A DNA stretch of 64,000 nt from Ancylobacter lacus (GCF_018390635.1 NZ_JAHBGE010000042.1:30696-94695), one strand, 5' to 3'. Shown: positions 37,687 to 46,718, counted from the first letter of the stretch. The notes: generated by a model not told the origin, from the sequence alone. Translations and numbers: made by a program.

Positions 37687-38334
37687 TCACGTGAAGATGT
37701 GATCGAAGAAAGCGCGCTCAAGTTGCACGGCGCGGGTGAAATACTTGCCCACCACTTCGGCCTGTTGTGTCGAAAGCGTGTCGCCGACCCGGTCCAGCTC
37801 GGCGTGCAGCCAGCCGACGAAGGCGCGGAAGCCGTCATTATTGTGCAGGGTGATCCACTCGGCGTGGAGGAAGTCGGGCGGCAGCGCCGCGCCGGGGCGG
37901 TCGGCCCAGTCGAGATAGATGCCCTCGGCCACGCTGAGCACGGCGAGGCAGCAGCCATAGTCGCGGCTCTGCGCGGCGTCGTGCATCAGCTCCTGAAACG
38001 CCGCCGTAACCGGGCTGAGGGTGGGCGCGTCGCGCTCCTGCGCCGGCACGCCGAGCGCGTCGAAGGCGCGCTGGAAATAGGTGTTCTCGTCGCTGGTGAT
38101 CATCGCCGCGAACTGGGCGAAGCGGATGCGCGAGTCGAAGCGGTCGGCGAAGGCGATCGCCGCCCCGACCAGCGCGGTGAAGCGGTCGATGAACTGGTAG
38201 TCCTGCACGAGGTAGCGCCGCATCGCCTGCGGGTCGACCGCGCCGCGGAAGATCTCGTCGACGAAGCGGTGCTGGACCGTGGCGGTCCAGTCGGCGCGGT
38301 TTTGCTCGCGCAGCTGATGGATGAAGCTCGGCAT
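37687..38334 (-). CDS. TenA/PqqC-like family protein
   Basis: This is a 215-residue all-helical protein of the TenA (thiaminase II)/PqqC superfamily. TenA-type proteins hydrolyse aminopyrimidines in thiamine salvage, while other members of the fold are oxidases or structural partners in biosynthetic clusters. Visible family features are the N-terminal QHRFVDEIFRG, YLVQDYQFIDRF, the CCLAVLSVAEGIYLDWA stretch with the TenA-type glutamate, and AEWITLHNN. The cysteine pair in DYGCCLAVLS may correspond to the TenA catalytic cysteine region. The ATG at 38334 has AGAGGGA upstream. It lies about 105 bases after the Pnap_2097 gene on the same strand and may be the last gene of the Nit1C operon. No thiamine riboswitch is visible. 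Confidence 0.8.
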   Translation of the reverse strand: MPSFIHQLREQNRADWTATVQHRFVDEIFRGAVDPQAMRRYLVQDYQFIDRFTALVGAAIAFADRFDSRIRFAQFAAMITSDENTYFQRAFDALGVPAQERDAPTLSPVTAAFQELMHDAAQSRDYGCCLAVLSVAEGIYLDWADRPGAALPPDFLHAEWITLHNNDGFRAFVGWLHAELDRVGDTLSTQQAEVVGKYFTRAVQLERAFFDHIFT

Positions 38335-38439
38335 GGCGGTTCCCTCTAGCGGTCGCACTGGATGCGAGGGACCGTGTAGGGCGCCCGCGCCCGGCCGTCG
38401 AGCCGCGGCGGTCGTGGCACGCGGCCGCGCCGCCGGCTC

Positions 38440-39339
38440 TCAGGCCGCGGCGGCCGGCTCCTCGCGCCGGCTGAACACGTCGGCGAGCCGGGCGCCGTCG
38501 CTGGCCCGCTCCAGCCGGAACCAGTGGTCGAGCCCGGCGGGGGTGGCGCGTTCTCCCATCAGCACCACGGCGATCGTATCGCCGATCTCGACATTGCCGT
38601 GGAACACGATGTCGCGTGCCGCCGTGGTGAGGCGGGGGCGGCCGAACAGCTCCCATTCCGCCCGGTCGACGAAGGCCTGGAACGACGCGAAGTAGAGGAA
38701 GTCGGCGCCGTTGAAATCCTGCGCCGGGCAGGGATTGATCGTCACCCGGCCGCGTTCGCGCCCCTCCGCCCGCACGAAGCCGAAATGGCCGTCCCAGTCG
38801 GGCGCCCGCAGCCGCGCCGCCAGCGCCGCCACCCCGCCGAATTCCGCCGCCGCGCCGGGCGGGGGAAACAGGTCGAGCGCCACCCGGGCGATGGAGCGGT
38901 TGCGGCCCGGCTCGCCACGCTTCACGAAGACCGAGGCCAGCTCCACCGTGCCCACCGCCTCGCCGTCGCGCGCGAGGCTGTGCAGGCTGGTGAACTGGGT
39001 GCGCGAGACCCGGGCGATGCGCGAGGCGAGGGTGAGCACGTCGTGCTCGCGCAGCCGGCCGAAGGCGGCCTCGCGCACGCTCACCCCGCAGAAGGCGGCG
39101 TAGCAGGGCGCGCCGTGCTCGTCGCGGAAATCGGGCACGGCCCGGCCGGCCAGCGCCGCCAGCATCTGCCAGTGGCGATGGCCCAGCTCCTTCAGCAGCC
39201 AGGTCTCGGCCAGTCCGCCGAGGCTGAGATGGGGCATGCCGAGCACGATGCGGCCGGCGGGGAGCGCCGGAGGGGCCCGTTCCAGCGCGGTCGCCGGGCT
39301 TTCGTCGGAACGCTCGCGCAGCGGCAGGGCGATGGTCAT
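38440..39339 (-). CDS. Pnap_2097-family hot-dog-fold biosynthetic protein
   Basis: This protein of 299 residues resembles the Pnap_2097 family, related to the LnmK/double hot-dog acyltransferase-decarboxylase group. Stretches that suggest this are GMPHLSLGGLAETWLLKELGHRHW near the N-terminus, CPAQDFNGADFLYFASFQAFVDRAEWE and RDIVFHGNVEIGDTIAV in the second hot-dog half. The reaction and substrate are not known; an acyl-thioester is a reasonable guess from the fold. Its start overlaps the flavin oxidoreductase stop (ATGA), so it belongs to the Nit1C-type operon, of which it is not a core member as I recall that cluster. Confidence 0.75.
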   Translation of the reverse strand: MTIALPLRERSDESPATALERAPPALPAGRIVLGMPHLSLGGLAETWLLKELGHRHWQMLAALAGRAVPDFRDEHGAPCYAAFCGVSVREAAFGRLREHDVLTLASRIARVSRTQFTSLHSLARDGEAVGTVELASVFVKRGEPGRNRSIARVALDLFPPPGAAAEFGGVAALAARLRAPDWDGHFGFVRAEGRERGRVTINPCPAQDFNGADFLYFASFQAFVDRAEWELFGRPRLTTAARDIVFHGNVEIGDTIAVVLMGERATPAGLDHWFRLERASDGARLADVFSRREEPAAAA

Positions 39340-40649
39340 GCGGCGTGCCCCCGTGGGGTGGTGCGGACGCCGTTGCCCGTGTCGGCCAATCGCTCGGCCA
39401 ATCCCTCGGCGATGCGCTCGGCGAGGAAGCCGGCGTCGCGGCCCACCGCCTCGAAGCGGCCGGAGCCCCAGGTGTTCAGCCAGGGCAGGCCGAGAAAATA
39501 GACGCCCTTCTGCTGCGTCACGCCGCGCCGGTGCTGCGGCCGCCCGGCGCCGTTGAACACCGGCACGTCCAGCCAGCCGAAATCGGGGCGGAAGCCGATG
39601 CACCACACGATCGAGCCGATGCCCGCCTCGGCAAGGTCGAGCCGCTCGCGTTCGGCGGCCGGCTGCCACACCGGCTCGTAGCGCGAGGGCGGCGGCGCGG
39701 CGATGCCGCGTTCCTCGATGAAGGCGTCGATGGCGGCGTTGATGCCGTTATAGGTGCCGTCGGCGTCGTCGAGCGCGCGGCCGAGGTTGGTGTCGAACAC
39801 CAGCGACCCCCGGTCGAACCCGCGCAGCGCGCCGAACAGCTCCATGCCTTCGAGCGCGAAGCGGCGCAGGTCGATGTCGCGCCCGCCGTCGCGGCCGGTG
39901 ACATAGTGGTTGGTGTTGTCGCGCACGCCCTCGCGCAGCGGGTGACGCTCCACCGGCATCTCGTAATAGCCCATCTCCGCCAGCCAGGCGACGACGTCGC
40001 GGCCGCGATAGAACCGGGCGCAGCGCGGCGCATGGCCCACCGCGAGGAAGACCTTGCGGCCCTCCAGATGCAGGTCCTCGGCGATCTGGGCGCCGGACTG
40101 GCCGGAGCCCACCACCAGCACCGCGCCGTCGGGAAGCTGGCCGGCGTTGCGGTAGTCGGCGGACTGCACCTGAAGGATCGTCTCCGGCAGCCGCTCGGCG
40201 AGGCGGGGCACGATCGGCTCGCGGTAGCCGCCGGAGCAGACCACCACCTGGTCGGCGGTGAAGGCGCCCGCCGAGGTGGCGACGGCATAGCCGCCCTCGG
40301 CACGCGGGGCGACCTTCAGCACCTCCACCCCCTCGCGGATCGGCGGGTTGACCTTGGCACGGAAGCCGGCGAGCCAGGCGAGGATCTCCTCCTTCTTCAT
40401 GAAGCCTTCCGGCTCCGGCCCGGCATAGGGGTGGCCCGGCAGGTCGCACTGCCAGTTGGGGGTGACGAGGCAGAAATTGTCCCAGCGCTGGGTTTCCCAC
40501 ACATGCAGGGCGCGTTCCTTCTCCAGCACCAGATGGTCGATGCCGCGCTGCTGCAGGTGCCAGCTCATGGACAGGCCGGCCTGTCCGCCACCGACGACGA
40601 TGACGGCATGGTGCGGGGTGGCGCCGGGGGGCGCGGATGCGTCGGTCAT
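39336..40649 (-). CDS. nitH: MSMEG_0569-type flavin-dependent oxidoreductase
   Basis: This is an FAD/NADPH-dependent oxidoreductase of the flavin monooxygenase type, 437 residues. It has an N-terminal FAD site VIVVGGGQAGLSMSWHLQ, a second dinucleotide site VLVVGSGQSGAQIAEDL, and the C-terminal VYFLGLPWLNTWGSGRF. It corresponds to the oxidoreductase of the conserved Nit1C cluster (NitH in cyanide-assimilating Pseudomonas, as I recall the naming). Its substrate is unknown. It lies 16 bases after the MSMEG_0570-like gene and overlaps the Pnap_2097-like gene, consistent with one operon. Confidence 0.88.
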   Translation of the reverse strand: MTDASAPPGATPHHAVIVVGGGQAGLSMSWHLQQRGIDHLVLEKERALHVWETQRWDNFCLVTPNWQCDLPGHPYAGPEPEGFMKKEEILAWLAGFRAKVNPPIREGVEVLKVAPRAEGGYAVATSAGAFTADQVVVCSGGYREPIVPRLAERLPETILQVQSADYRNAGQLPDGAVLVVGSGQSGAQIAEDLHLEGRKVFLAVGHAPRCARFYRGRDVVAWLAEMGYYEMPVERHPLREGVRDNTNHYVTGRDGGRDIDLRRFALEGMELFGALRGFDRGSLVFDTNLGRALDDADGTYNGINAAIDAFIEERGIAAPPPSRYEPVWQPAAERERLDLAEAGIGSIVWCIGFRPDFGWLDVPVFNGAGRPQHRRGVTQQKGVYFLGLPWLNTWGSGRFEAVGRDAGFLAERIAEGLAERLADTGNGVRTTPRGHAA

Positions 40650-40665
40650 GGGTCGTCCTCCAGCG

Positions 40666-40974
40666 TCAGGCGTCGAAAGCTTCGACGGTCACGCGCGGTT
40701 CGGGAATGTCGGGGGCGTTCGCGGACGCTGCCTGGAAGCGGCGCCCGGCCGTTTCGATGCGGGCGAGCTGGCCCATGGCGCGGGAGCAGGGCATGCCGTA
40801 GCGCGCCTGCACCCGCTCGCTCGCGATGTTCAGCGCGGTGGCGCTGCGGGCCAGGAAGTCCGAAAGCGGGTAGCTCTCGCCGGGGGCGAAATAGTCCTTG
40901 ATCACCAGCGAAGGCGAATAGCAGGCCTCGCGGGTGCCGTCGGGCCAGCGGATGTGGAAGACCATCTCAGGCAT
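40666..40974 (-). CDS. MSMEG_0570-type nitrogen starvation response protein
   Basis: This is a small protein of 102 residues. It is recognisable by MPEMVFHIRWPDG at the start, the ACYSPSLVIKDYFAPGESYP stretch and the ERVQARYGMPCSRA region, which are typical of the MSMEG_0570 family found only in Nit1C-type clusters. There are no transmembrane segments and no known catalytic motif; the two conserved-looking cysteines (EACYSP, GMPCSRA) may be functional. Its first eight bases overlap the end of the glycosyltransferase gene. The molecular function is unknown. Confidence 0.87.
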   Translation of the reverse strand: MPEMVFHIRWPDGTREACYSPSLVIKDYFAPGESYPLSDFLARSATALNIASERVQARYGMPCSRAMGQLARIETAGRRFQAASANAPDIPEPRVTVEAFDA

Positions 40975-42160
40975 GCTGCAGCTCCGCGAGGCGCCGGTAG
41001 AGCGGGATATGGGCGAGGGCGGTGGCCTCCCAGTCGTGCCGGCGCGCCGCCCTCAGGCCGCGGGCCCGGAGGCTGGCGGCGAAATCCGTGCCCAGCGCCA
41101 TGCCGATCGCGTTGGCGATGGAGGCCGGGCTTTCCGGGTTGCACCACGCCACCTCGTCGTCGCGCAGATGCTCGGTGAAGGGGGCGATGCGCGAGACCAC
41201 GCAGGGCGTGCCGCTGGCCATCGCCTCCAGCACCACCAGCCCGAAGCCCTCGGTGAGCGAGGGAAAGGCCAGCACGTGGGCGAGGCGGTAGAGCGCGGGC
41301 ATGTCGACCTGCGGCAGCGGTCCCGTTTCCAGCACGGCGGCGGCGGGCAGGCCGCTGCGGGCGAACGCCTCGGCGAAGCGGTCGCGGAAATCATGGTGGT
41401 CCAGCACCGAGGCGCCGCCGGCGATGACGAGCTGCGCCGTGGGATGCACGGCGTGGAGCTGGGCGAAGGCCTCCAGCAGCCGCACCGTGTTCTTGCGGGC
41501 CTCGACCCCGCCGACCGAGAGGATCACCGGGCCGCGCCCGAGGCCGAGTCGCGCGCGCAGCGCGGCGTCCTCCGGCGCGGGGCGGGCGCTGTAGCGGGAG
41601 GTGTCGACGCCGTTGCCCACCAGCGTCGGGGCGAGGCCATAGCGCTGCACCAGCTCGTCCCGCCACAGCCGGCTGACGACGAAATGCTCGCTGGCGGCGT
41701 GGATGGCCCGCTCCTGCAGCGCCAGCAGGCGCGGGTCGCGGAAGCTGTCGATGTGGTGCACGGTGCGGGCGAAGCGGTCGATGAGGCCGCGCCGCTTCAG
41801 GTCGGCCAGCGCATTGCCGGAGATGCCGTCCTGGGCGTGCCACACGTCGAAGCGGCGATGCGCCGCCACCTCGAAATGGCGGACATAGTCGGCCGCGCGC
41901 CGGCGCACCATCTCCGCCACGTCCGGCCCGGCGGGGGAGGCGGGCACGCCGACAACCTCGGTGAGGGTGGGGCGGAAGAAGCCGGTGCCGCGCGGATCGG
42001 GGGCGTGCACCACCGGCTCGTGCCCCAGACGCACCAGCGCGTCGGCGAGTTCCAGCGCGTGCACCACGCCGCCGCGCGGGTTGGTGGAATGGGTGAGGAT
42101 GGCGATCCGCAGGGGGCGCGCCCGTTCCGGCCGCGCCCGGGGTGTCAGGGGGCCGTTCAT
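40967..42160 (-). CDS. MSMEG_0565-type glycosyltransferase (GT4 fold)
   Basis: This is a retaining GT-B fold glycosyltransferase of 397 residues. The N-terminal domain carries IAILTHSTNPRGGVVHALELADAL. The donor-binding C-terminal domain starts at VILSVGGVEARKNTVRLLEAF and includes the E-x7-E motif in PSLTEGFGLVVLEAMASGTPCVVS. It is placed inside the Nit1C-type operon (ATGA overlap with the AIR-synthase-like gene), so it probably glycosylates the product or an intermediate. As I recall, a glycosyltransferase occurs in the mycobacterial version of the cluster but not in the cyanide-assimilation cluster of Pseudomonas. Confidence 0.88.
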   Translation of the reverse strand: MNGPLTPRARPERARPLRIAILTHSTNPRGGVVHALELADALVRLGHEPVVHAPDPRGTGFFRPTLTEVVGVPASPAGPDVAEMVRRRAADYVRHFEVAAHRRFDVWHAQDGISGNALADLKRRGLIDRFARTVHHIDSFRDPRLLALQERAIHAASEHFVVSRLWRDELVQRYGLAPTLVGNGVDTSRYSARPAPEDAALRARLGLGRGPVILSVGGVEARKNTVRLLEAFAQLHAVHPTAQLVIAGGASVLDHHDFRDRFAEAFARSGLPAAAVLETGPLPQVDMPALYRLAHVLAFPSLTEGFGLVVLEAMASGTPCVVSRIAPFTEHLRDDEVAWCNPESPASIANAIGMALGTDFAASLRARGLRAARRHDWEATALAHIPLYRRLAELQHA

Positions 42161-43155
42161 GCCGCGTACTCCCGCTCGCCCGGGCCGCAGCCCAGCAGCA
42201 CCTGCCGCTCGAAATCCCAGATCGTCTCGGTGGCGGTCCCGTCGGTGACGGTGACGGTCCGCGCCGAAGTCACCGCGCCGATATCGGCGGCGGCGATGCC
42301 CCGCCCGGCAAACAGGCCGAGCACGGCAGCGACGTCGTCCGGCCGCACCGAGAGGAGATAGCCGTAGCTCGGGAAGCTGGTGAGCCAGCGCAGCGGATCG
42401 GCGCCCGGCGGCGCGGGCACCGCGGCGAGATCGAGCGCGACGCCGACGCCGGAGCATTCCGCCAGCATGGCGGCGGTGCCGACCACCCCGCCCTGGCTGA
42501 TGTCCTTCGCCGCCCGGCAGAGTCCGGCCTCGGCGAGGCGCGGCAGCAGCTCGAGGTCGCCCCGCAGCCGCTCGGCCGGGGCCTCGGTCGCCGCCTCCCA
42601 GTTGCTGAACGGCTCGCGGTAGCGGCCGCGCAGGTCGATGGCGGCGACAAGCCGCTCGCCGGGGCGGGCGTCGAACGAGGTGAGCAGCCGCTTCGCCCGG
42701 CCGAGAATGGCGACCGAGAGCTGGCCGCGATCGGTGCGGATGTTGGTGTGGCCGCCGACGATCGGCACGCCGAAGCGCTCCGCCGCCGCGCGCAGCCCGG
42801 CCAGCACCGGGGCGGCGCCGGCCTCGCCATCGGCCCACACCGCGTCCACCACGGCGAGCGGGCGCCCGCCCATGGCGGCGATGTCGGACAGGTTCACCAT
42901 CACCCCGCACCAGCCGGCGAACCAGGGGTCGCCGGCGACGAACTCGTTCATGAAGCCTTCGATGGCCAGCAGCAGGAAGCCCTCGCCGTCGGGAATCGCC
43001 GCGCAGTCGTCGCCCACCGCCACCGCGCTCGCCGCGGAAAGGCCGAGCCGGGCGGTGGCAAGGCCGATATCGGCCTTGCCCGCCAGCGCCCGGCCGGCGC
43101 GCAGCCCGGCGGCGAGGCCGGCGAGATCGAACGGGGCGAGGACGCGGGCGCTCAT
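42157..43155 (-). CDS. nitF: Sll0787-type AIR synthase-related protein
   Basis: This is a 332-residue ATP-dependent enzyme of the PurM/AIR synthase fold. It has the conserved aspartates of the first domain in VGDDCAAIPDG, NLSDIAAMGGRPLAVVDAVW, VGGHTNIRTDRGQLSVAI and, in the second domain, KDISQGGVVGTAAMLAE. The same fold activates amides or carbonyls with ATP in purine synthesis, HypE and SelD. This member belongs to the Nit1C cluster (NitF, as I recall). It follows the acetyltransferase gene after three bases and overlaps the glycosyltransferase gene. Confidence 0.88.
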   Translation of the reverse strand: MSARVLAPFDLAGLAAGLRAGRALAGKADIGLATARLGLSAASAVAVGDDCAAIPDGEGFLLLAIEGFMNEFVAGDPWFAGWCGVMVNLSDIAAMGGRPLAVVDAVWADGEAGAAPVLAGLRAAAERFGVPIVGGHTNIRTDRGQLSVAILGRAKRLLTSFDARPGERLVAAIDLRGRYREPFSNWEAATEAPAERLRGDLELLPRLAEAGLCRAAKDISQGGVVGTAAMLAECSGVGVALDLAAVPAPPGADPLRWLTSFPSYGYLLSVRPDDVAAVLGLFAGRGIAAADIGAVTSARTVTVTDGTATETIWDFERQVLLGCGPGEREYAA

Positions 43156-43158
43156 GGC

Positions 43159-43701
43159 TCAGGCCGCCTTGCGGGAATGGGCGTGGAAGCCGGTTTCCGG
43201 CGCGCGGAAGGGCGGATAATGCGCGAGGTCCGCCTCCATGCGCAGGTGGGGGCGACCCAGCAGCTCGAACTCCCCGACCACGCGCCAGCGCATGCGGCGG
43301 AACAGCAGGCCGTTCTGGCTCTGCACATTGGCGAGGAAGCGGGTGCAGCCCCGGGCATGGGCGGAGGACACCGCAAGGCGGATGAGCGCGGGACCGATGG
43401 CGCCGACGCTGCGGTGGTCGGCGGCGACCGCGAGCCGCGAGCCCCACCACAGGCCGGGCGCCTCCTCGTGGATGCGCACGGTGCCGACCACGTCGCCCGG
43501 CGCCACCCCGAGATCGGACAGGGCGACGATGGGCGTGGCGATGTCGTCGATGCCGTCGCGGTCGTCACCCTCGAACAGGCCCTGCTCCTCGCAGAACACC
43601 CGGCGCCGCAGCCGGGCGGCGTCGCGCCGCTCCCAGCCCTCGGTGGCGTATTTCACCATGAAGGCGGCCGCGGTGAACGGCTTGAATGGTTCGAGGATCA
43701 C
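43159..43701 (-). CDS. nitE: MSMEG_0567/Sll0786-type GNAT N-acetyltransferase
   Basis: This is a 180-residue GNAT-fold acyltransferase. The N-terminal half has LRRRVFCEEQGLFEGDDRDGID, typical of the family, and the acyl-CoA-binding region is around VAADHRSVGAIGPALIRLAVSSA. The start is GTG 43701, overlapping the radical SAM stop by four bases (GTGA). It belongs to the Nit1C cluster, where it would acylate an amine made by the nitrilase/radical SAM steps or load an acyl group; neither is proven. Confidence 0.87.
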   Translation of the reverse strand: MILEPFKPFTAAAFMVKYATEGWERRDAARLRRRVFCEEQGLFEGDDRDGIDDIATPIVALSDLGVAPGDVVGTVRIHEEAPGLWWGSRLAVAADHRSVGAIGPALIRLAVSSAHARGCTRFLANVQSQNGLLFRRMRWRVVGEFELLGRPHLRMEADLAHYPPFRAPETGFHAHSRKAA

Positions 43702-44834
43702 GAGCAGGCCCTCCGTTCATAGGTCGAGAGCGCCGAGCAGGCCCCGCATTTGGCGCAGCCGGCCTTGGCGTCGATGGCCTTGAGACCGCTTGCAACCAGC
43801 ATGCCGGACAGCGGGCCGAGGATGGCGTGCATGAAGGCGGGGGTGGGGGTCGGGTGGCTTTCCAGCGGGGTGCCGGAGATCGGCACGAAGGGCACGACGA
43901 AGGGATAGACGCCGAGGCCGACCAGCCGCTCGCAGGTGGCGAGGATGTCCTCGCGGCTGTCGCCGAGGCCGGCGAGGATGTAGGTCGACACCTGCCCGCG
44001 CCCGAACACCGGCACGGCGGCGGCGAAGGCCTCGAAATAGCGTTCCACCGAGACCTGCGCCTTGCCGGGCATGATGCGGTGGCGCACCGGCTCGGTGACG
44101 GCTTCCAGATGCATGCCGAGCGCGTCGGCGCCGGCGGTGCGCAGCCGGCCGAACCAGGCGTCGTCGTCGGGCGGCTCGCACTGGACCTGGATCGGCAGGT
44201 CCACCGCCGCCTTCACCGCCGCCGCGCTCTCGGCGAGGAGGGCGGCGCCGCGGTCGCGGCCGGGCGGGGTGCCGGTGGTCATCACCATGTGCTTCACGCC
44301 GTCGAGCTCCACCGCCGCCTTCGCCACCTCGGCGAGCTGCGCCGGGGTCTTGCGCTCGATGGTGCGGCCGGCGGCGAGCGACTGGCCGATGGCGCAGAAC
44401 TGGCAGGTCTTGGTGCGGCTCTGGTAGCGGATGCAGCTCTGCAGCACGGTGGTGGCGAGCACGTCGCGCCCGTGCAGCACCGCGATCTTCGAGTAGGGAA
44501 TGCCGTCTGCGGTGGTGAGGCCGTAGAATTTCGGCTGGAGCGGGAAGCTCACCTCGCCCAGCGCCAGCCCGTCGCGGCGGATGACGCTGCGGCCAAAGGC
44601 GTCCGGCTTCTCGACGAGATACGGGCTGTCGAAGGCGGGCGCGGTGTGGACCGGGACCATCACGGTCATGCCGTCGATGGTCATCGCCTTGTGGTCGGAC
44701 GGCCCGGCGCCGCCGCGCCGGCTGTCGGCGCCCGCCTTCGGCTCAGCGAGCCGGACCCCGTAGGACTGCAACTCGTTGATCAGCCGCTCGGTCGGCAGCG
44801 GGGCCAGATCGGCGGTCGGCGCCATCGGTTTCAT
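43698..44834 (-). CDS. nitD: MSMEG_0568-type radical SAM enzyme
   Basis: This is a radical SAM enzyme of 378 residues from the Nit1C cluster. The candidate cluster cysteines are in [14 protein letters not shown], spaced C-x9-C-x2-C instead of the canonical C-x3-C-x2-C, and a C-terminal cysteine group (CAKCGAC) could bind a second cluster or zinc. Other features are [27 protein letters not shown] and [14 protein letters not shown]. The ATG at 44834 has GGGAG eight bases upstream and lies 92 bases inside the nitrilase gene, so the two proteins share coding DNA in different phases. The reaction is unknown. Confidence 0.9.
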   Translation of the reverse strand: MKPMAPTADLAPLPTERLINELQSYGVRLAEPKAGADSRRGGAGPSDHKAMTIDGMTVMVPVHTAPAFDSPYLVEKPDAFGRSVIRRDGLALGEVSFPLQPKFYGLTTADGIPYSKIAVLHGRDVLATTVLQSCIRYQSRTKTCQFCAIGQSLAAGRTIERKTPAQLAEVAKAAVELDGVKHMVMTTGTPPGRDRGAALLAESAAAVKAAVDLPIQVQCEPPDDDAWFGRLRTAGADALGMHLEAVTEPVRHRIMPGKAQVSVERYFEAFAAAVPVFGRGQVSTYILAGLGDSREDILATCERLVGLGVYPFVVPFVPISGTPLESHPTPTPAFMHAILGPLSGMLVASGLKAIDAKAGCAKCGACSALSTYERRACS

Positions 44835-45831
44835 CGCGGTCGCTCCCTGTGGGGTCGGTCATGTCGGCGGGCACGGGGAAGGCGGTGTGGGGAAAGGCGG
44901 CGCTGGTGCGCATCGGCACGGCCGGCCGGTTGTCGAGCTGGAGGCCGAGCAGTTCCGGGCGGGCGTAATGGCCGACCGAATCCATCATCCGCTTGCGCTT
45001 GGTGATGAGGGCCATGTCGAGATCGGCGACCAGAATGCCCTCGCCCGAGGTGAGCGGCGGCACGAGGTGGCTGCCTTCCGGCGAGATGATCGCGGTCATG
45101 CAGCCGCCGCTGACGGCGCGGCGCAGCTTCTCGTCCGGGCAGACCCGGGCGACCTGTTCCTCGGTGAGCCAGCCGGTGGCGTTCACCACGAAGCAGCCGG
45201 ATTCCAGCGCGTGGTGGCGGATCGTCACCTCGATCTGGTCGGCGAAGATCGGGCCGACCAGCGAGCCGGGAAACTGGGCGACGTGGATTTCCTCATGCTG
45301 CGCCATCAGGGCGTAGCGGGCGAGGGGATTGTAATGCTCCCAGCAGGCCAGCGCACCAACCCGGCCGACCGCGGTGTCGACCGCCTGCAGCCCGGCGCCG
45401 TCGCCCTGGCCCCAGATCATGCGCTCGTGGAAGGTGGGAGTGATCTTGCGGCGCTTCAGCTTCAGCGAGCCGTCGGCGTCGAAGACGAGCTGGGTGTTGT
45501 AGAGCGAGCCGTGGTCGCGCTCGTTGACCCCGAGCACGACCACCACGCCGAGGCGGCGGGCGCTCGCGGCGACCGCCTCCGTCGCCGGGCCGGGCACCAC
45601 CACGGCGTTCTCATAGAGCCGGAGGTGCTCGGCGCCGGTGAGCACCGGCGGGAGGACGAAGGAGAAGTAGGGGTACCAGGGCACGAAGGTCTCGGGAAAG
45701 ACCACGAGGCGCGCCCCCTTCGCCGCCGCCTCGTCCAGCGCCGCGAGGACGCGGGCGAGCGTGCCTTCGAGGCTGTCGAGGTCGGGCGCGATCTGCACCG
45801 CGGCGACCCGGACGATCCTTTTCTCGGTCAT
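44743..45831 (-). CDS. nitC: Nit6803-type nitrilase
   Basis: This is a carbon-nitrogen hydrolase of 362 residues, close to the Synechocystis Nit6803 nitrilase. The catalytic triad is visible as E47 in [10 protein letters not shown]129 in KRRKITPT and C163 in [10 protein letters not shown]; the CWEHY context is that of true nitrilases rather than amidases. It would hydrolyse a nitrile to a carboxylic acid and ammonia. In the Nit1C cluster this gene has been tied to cyanide assimilation in Pseudomonas. The ATG at 45831 has GGAGA upstream. The last 30 residues are polar and low-complexity, and they overlap the radical SAM gene in another phase. Confidence 0.92.
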   Translation of the reverse strand: MTEKRIVRVAAVQIAPDLDSLEGTLARVLAALDEAAAKGARLVVFPETFVPWYPYFSFVLPPVLTGAEHLRLYENAVVVPGPATEAVAASARRLGVVVVLGVNERDHGSLYNTQLVFDADGSLKLKRRKITPTFHERMIWGQGDGAGLQAVDTAVGRVGALACWEHYNPLARYALMAQHEEIHVAQFPGSLVGPIFADQIEVTIRHHALESGCFVVNATGWLTEEQVARVCPDEKLRRAVSGGCMTAIISPEGSHLVPPLTSGEGILVADLDMALITKRKRMMDSVGHYARPELLGLQLDNRPAVPMRTSAAFPHTAFPVPADMTDPTGSDRDETDGADRRSGPAADRAADQRVAVLRGPAR

Positions 45832-45864
45832 GGCGGCGTCTCCCTCCTTCCTCCCGCGCGGGGC

Positions 45865-46347
45865 TCAGACGGTCCAGGTGTGGAGCATGAAGGCGTCGTC
45901 GCGGCGGTGGAGCAAGATGATGTCCAGCACGTCGAGCGGGCTGATCGGGATGATGCCGGGGATCAGCGAGCCCTCGCCATGGCCGTACAGCGCCTGCAGC
46001 GCGAAGCGGCAGGCATAGACCTTGCCGCCTTCTTCCATGAACTTGGTGATCTGGTTGTTGAAGTTCTGGTGGCCGGGGAAAGCCTCGTCGCCGAGCTTGG
46101 GGAAGCCGCGCTGGAGGCCGAGGGTGACGCCCGGGCCGTAGAGCAGCACCGAGGTCTCGAAGCCCTTGCGCTGCAGGCGCAGCGCCTGGAGCATGTTGAC
46201 GAGGCCGATCGACCCCTCGAAGGCGACGGTGTGGAAGGTGACCAGCGCCTTCTCGCCGGGGCCGGCCTTCACGTCCTCGAACTTCTTGTCTTCGTAGTCG
46301 ACCAGAATGTCGCCCTTCTGATGGGCCGGCACGGTGACGGCAACCAT
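45865..46347 (-). CDS. nitB: MSMEG_0572/Sll0783-type nitrogen starvation response protein
   Basis: This is a 160-residue DsrE-like soluble protein and the first gene of the Nit1C operon. Typical stretches are [16 protein letters not shown] near the start, [37 protein letters not shown] and [19 protein letters not shown]. The single cysteine in VYACRF is in the position where DsrE-family proteins often keep a functional thiol. Synechocystis Sll0783 has been linked to the nitrogen-starvation response. The ATG at 46347 has AGGAGAG at good distance. The gene is 33 bases upstream of the nitrilase gene. Confidence 0.9.
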   Translation of the reverse strand: MVAVTVPAHQKGDILVDYEDKKFEDVKAGPGEKALVTFHTVAFEGSIGLVNMLQALRLQRKGFETSVLLYGPGVTLGLQRGFPKLGDEAFPGHQNFNNQITKFMEEGGKVYACRFALQALYGHGEGSLIPGIIPISPLDVLDIILLHRRDDAFMLHTWTV

Positions 46348-46403
46348 GATGCTCTCCTCGGCTGAATGATGGGCGGCGTGCCGGTTGGCGACGGCGCATG
46401 CAT

Positions 46404-46462
46404 TCAATAGGGCAATTGATTGCTTATGTAAAGCATCAATCTATCATCAATATGCAGTCAAT
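46404..46462. promoter_or_regulatory. phased TCAAT repeats and a GCAAT/ATTGC palindrome upstream of the Nit1C operon
   Basis: The 371-base gap between the Nit1C operon and the divergent MocR gene (46348-46718) is AT-rich near the operon. TCAAT occurs at 46436, 46447 and 46458, exactly 11 bases apart, with another at 46404. A perfect palindrome GCAAT-TG-ATTGC lies at 46412-46423. The octamer CAGTCAAT at 46455-46462 recurs at 46647-46654, on the MocR side. MocR/PdxR-type regulators commonly bind direct repeats between themselves and the target operon, so this is the likely operator. No convincing -35/-10 pair could be fixed by eye. Confidence 0.5.
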
Positions 46463-46718
46463 AATATAGTCACTTCGCTCCGACGCCTGCCTGAATCCTG
46501 GCCGAATGTCGCGGTTCCATTCGCCGTCACGCCTGATGCTGCCTAAGTTCCATGCACATCCGGTCACAGCGTACCGCGGCCGCATCATTGAACCAGACGC
46601 AGCAAAACACGGACCACAGGTGACAAGACGGTGATGCAACATTATACAGTCAATTCCGTCGCCGGCCCCCGCCGGAGCGGAATCGACCGCCAAACCCGAG
46701 ATTCGACCGCACCGCGCC

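Noticed and set aside
38335..38450. Possible thiamine riboswitch before the TenA-like gene, suggested by CTGAGA on the minus strand
   Set aside because: The hexamer is the stop-codon context of the preceding gene, and the second conserved ACCTGAT-type element is absent.
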